The notes below the pieces were generated by a model. It did not search any database and was not told the DNA's origin. It saw only the letters and a list, made by a program, of their open reading frames with translations. The position numbers and the translations under genes are program-made. From NCBI GenBank assembly GCA_947175975.1, contig CAMWOX010000108.1, positions 1-5,861 on the forward strand: a stretch of 5,861 nucleotides of DNA. The letters run 5' to 3'. The stretch is from an uncultured Ruminococcus sp. (lineage in GTDB: Bacteria; Bacillota; Clostridia; Oscillospirales; Ruminococcaceae). Shown here in pieces: positions 4,186-5,861 of this stretch (positions are counted from its first letter, which is position 1; the number at the start of each line of letters is the position of its first letter).

Positions 4186-5595
4186 ATGAATTTCACTGTT
4201 TTGCTGGTGATCTGTGTGCTTGTTGTAATCCTGTTTGCATCCATGATTGCCATTCTGTCACGTTACCGGAAATGTCCTGCTGATAAGATTCTGGTCATCT
4301 ATGGTAAAGTCGGTGTGGACGAATTTGGTCAGCCACGCAGTGCCAAGTGCATCCACGGCGGGGCAGCTTTTATTGTTCCGGTGATCCAGTCATATCAGTA
4401 TCTGGATCTTACACCGATTTCCATGAATGTAGATCTTAAAAATGCGCTTTCCAAACAGAATATTAGAATCAATGTACCATCCAGATTTACAGTCGGGATT
4501 TCTACAGAACCGACTGTTATGCAGAATGCCGCTGAACGTCTTCTCGGTCTGAAAATGATTGAAATTCAGGAACTTGCAAAGGATATTATCTTCGGACAGC
4601 TGCGTCTGATTATTGCGACTATGGATATTGAGGAAATCAATGCCGACAGAGACAAATTTTTGATTGCTGTGTCCAAAAATGTCGAAATTGAACTGAAAAA
4701 AATTGGTCTGCGTCTGATCAACGTCAATGTGACAGATATTACAGATGAATCCGGTTACCTGAATGCCTTAGGAAAAGAAGCCGCTGCCAAGGCTGTCAAT
4801 GATGCGAAGAAAAGTGTTGCTGAACAGAACCGTGACGGTGAAATCGGTCAGGCAAATGCACAACAGGAACAGCGTGTACAGGTTGCAAAAGCAAATGCTT
4901 CTGCAATCGAGGGCGAAAACAAAGCCAGAGTTGCAGTAGCGCAGTCCGAGGCAATCCGCCGTGAGCGTGAAGCTGAGTCTCTCCGGCAGGCAACTGCCGC
5001 AGAAGCTGTGCAGGCGGCAAAAGCGAAACAGGAAGCATATGCTGCACAGCAGGACGCAGAGCTGACCCGTGCGGAACTCGAAAAAGCAACCCAGAAAGCG
5101 GATGTCATTGTAAAAGCAGAAATTGCCAAGGAACAAGCCGAAATCGCTGCCGAAGCCGAGGCAGAAGTAATACGCCGCAAAGCCCGTGGTGAAGCGGATG
5201 CGATTTTTGCCCGAATGGAGGCAGAGGCAAAAGGTCAGCAGGAAATTCTGACACGACAGGCAGAAGGTATGCGTGAGATTGTCAGAGCCGCCGGCGGGGA
5301 TGCGAATGCCGCTGTGAAATTATTAATTGCTGAAAAACTGGAAGATCTGGTCGCAATCCAGGTGGAAGCAATCAAGAATATCAAGATTGACAAAGTCACT
5401 GTCTGGGACAGTGGTCAGAATGCAGAGGGACAGACATCTACAGCGAATTTCATTTCCGGTATGATGAAAGCTGTTCCGCCCCTGAATGAGTTATTCAAGC
5501 AGGCAGGTATGGAATTGCCGGAGCTGCTCGGCAAAGAAATGGATTCAGATCTGAATCCTGAACCGGAGCATGTGGAATCTGAAATTGTAGAGTAA
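4186..5595 (+). CDS. floT: Flotillin (SPFH/band 7 family membrane-microdomain scaffold)
   Basis: The 469-residue protein has the flotillin layout. An N-terminal membrane-inserting hydrophobic segment (about 4-24) is followed by the SPFH/PHB domain (about 30-195), with VIYGKVG, IHGGAAFIVPV and the end marker ITDESGYLNALGKE (185-198). A long coiled-coil region rich in Ala-Glu repeats (about 198-365) comes next, then a conserved tail with IKNIKIDKVTVWDSGQ (396-411). FloT proteins oligomerise at the cytoplasmic membrane face and organise protein complexes, secretion and fluidity. It is somewhat shorter than B. subtilis FloT. The C-terminal tail (451-469) is acidic. An AAGGAG site precedes the ATG by 8 bases, and a strong terminator follows the stop, closing a two-gene operon; no YuaI-like acetyltransferase gene follows. 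Confidence 0.93.
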   Translation: MNFTVLLVICVLVVILFASMIAILSRYRKCPADKILVIYGKVGVDEFGQPRSAKCIHGGAAFIVPVIQSYQYLDLTPISMNVDLKNALSKQNIRINVPSRFTVGISTEPTVMQNAAERLLGLKMIEIQELAKDIIFGQLRLIIATMDIEEINADRDKFLIAVSKNVEIELKKIGLRLINVNVTDITDESGYLNALGKEAAAKAVNDAKKSVAEQNRDGEIGQANAQQEQRVQVAKANASAIEGENKARVAVAQSEAIRREREAESLRQATAAEAVQAAKAKQEAYAAQQDAELTRAELEKATQKADVIVKAEIAKEQAEIAAEAEAEVIRRKARGEADAIFARMEAEAKGQQEILTRQAEGMREIVRAAGGDANAAVKLLIAEKLEDLVAIQVEAIKNIKIDKVTVWDSGQNAEGQTSTANFISGMMKAVPPLNELFKQAGMELPELLGKEMDSDLNPEPEHVESEIVE

Positions 5596-5611
5596 GATTA
5601 TCTGAAGACAT

Positions 5612-5650
5612 AGCAGAACATCCAGGATATTCCGGATGTTCTGCTTTTTT
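5612..5650 (+). terminator. Intrinsic terminator of the YuaF-like/flotillin operon
   Basis: AGCAGAACATCC (5612-5623) and GGATGTTCTGCT (5634-5645) form a perfect 12-bp stem. Inside, a bulged A and a GGA/TCC pair continue to a 3-nt loop. The stem runs into six T residues (5645-5650), 16 bases after the flotillin stop. Confidence 0.93.
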
Positions 5651-5787
5651 GTTCGTAAAAATTCTGGAATCTCTAAAATAGTTCTTTTTGAAATATTTTT
5701 TGCGTATAATAATATGAGCAGCTGTTTTAAAATTTCGGAATTTTTCCACAAACAAGAGCCTGAAAGTTACTTTTTTTTCAAAAACAC

Positions 5788-5816
5788 TTGCAGTTTCTGC
5801 AAAAATATGCTAGAAT
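5788..5816 (+). promoter_or_regulatory. Promoter at the right edge, for a gene outside the window
   Basis: A -35 TTGCAG (5788-5793), a 17-base spacer and the -10 TAGAAT (5811-5816) preceded by TGC form an extended -10 promoter reading rightwards. Its start would be about 5823. The stretch 5778-5819 matches the XRE promoter (3360-3319, minus strand) at 32 of 42 positions, including bases outside the -35 and -10. The ATG at 5858-5860 has no ribosome site before it, so the served gene probably starts beyond the window. Confidence 0.65.
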
Positions 5817-5829
5817 AGAATAGGTTAAC

Positions 5830-5853
5830 TATTAATAATTAGTATTATTAATA
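5830..5853. repeat. 24-bp AT-rich inverted repeat downstream of the right-edge promoter
   Basis: TATTAATAAT (5830-5839) and ATTATTAATA (5844-5853) are perfect 10-bp inverted arms around TAGT. The repeat begins about 7 bases after the predicted start of the right-edge promoter, the same relative position as operator 1 in the XRE leader, but its sequence is different. It could be an operator for a dimeric repressor or a weak RNA hairpin. It is composed almost only of A and T, so chance symmetry is more likely than in mixed sequence. Confidence 0.45.
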
Positions 5854-5861
5854 TATTATGA

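Noticed and set aside
4768..5180. Three overlapping minus-strand open frames opposite the flotillin coiled coil
   Set aside because: The Ala/Glu/Lys codon pattern of the coiled coil keeps the opposite strand free of stops; no ribosome sites or homology.
5705..5710. TATAAT upstream of the right-edge promoter
   Set aside because: No acceptable -35 at 16-18 bases upstream (TTCTTT at 17); probably an AT-rich coincidence.
5636..5818. 60-codon plus-strand frame, and a 34-codon inner frame from 5714, after the flotillin terminator
   Set aside because: The longer one starts inside the terminator hairpin, both lack ribosome sites, and the end of both overlaps the right-edge promoter.

Overview
The window looks like a chromosomal segment of a low-to-moderate GC Gram-positive anaerobe of the Clostridia. 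A cellulosome-type Ruminococcaceae member is the best guess. Three things point that way: strong AGGAGG-type ribosome binding sites before almost every gene, the Gram-positive gene pair YuaF-like/flotillin, and a type I dockerin tail at the left edge. Dockerins are the hallmark of plant-fibre-degrading clostridia and ruminococci. The genus is inference; no rRNA gene is present.

Layout. Positions 2-115 (+) are the last 37 codons of a dockerin-bearing protein. A strong hairpin at 122-159 separates it from a convergent minus-strand operon that reads right to left: rpmG (L33), secE, nusG, rplK (L11), rplA (L1). This operon has a near-consensus promoter at 2641-2669 and a folded leader before rpmG. 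Two similar leader elements precede rplK and rplA; both resemble L1-binding autoregulatory RNA. The operon supplies a ribosomal zinc-ribbon protein, a Sec translocon subunit, the NusG elongation factor and the L1/L11 stalk proteins. It stops after rplA; the frequently following rplJ-rplL pair is not here.

Upstream of that operon, on the same strand, lies a 185-residue XRE-type regulator (2689-3246). It diverges from a two-gene plus-strand operon: a three-helix membrane protein with a C-terminal NfeD/OB-like domain (3510-4148) and a flotillin (4186-5595), closed by a strong terminator at 5612-5650. The intergenic region (3247-3509) holds two divergent promoters with 17-bp spacers. Each has the same inverted repeat, YGTAAA-N5-TTTACA, at or just after its start point. 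The simplest model is that the XRE protein represses both itself and the flotillin operon. A possible ECF (SigW-like) promoter overlaps the flotillin promoter.

The last 210 bases (5651-5861) contain no convincing gene. They hold a promoter at 5788-5816 that is strikingly similar to the XRE promoter, followed by a 24-bp AT-rich inverted repeat; both presumably serve a gene beyond the window. The most interesting material is regulatory: the twin operators, the shared promoter signature, the terminator-like hairpin overlapping the rpmG transcription start, and the duplicated L1-like elements. No mobile element, CRISPR array, tRNA or rRNA was seen.
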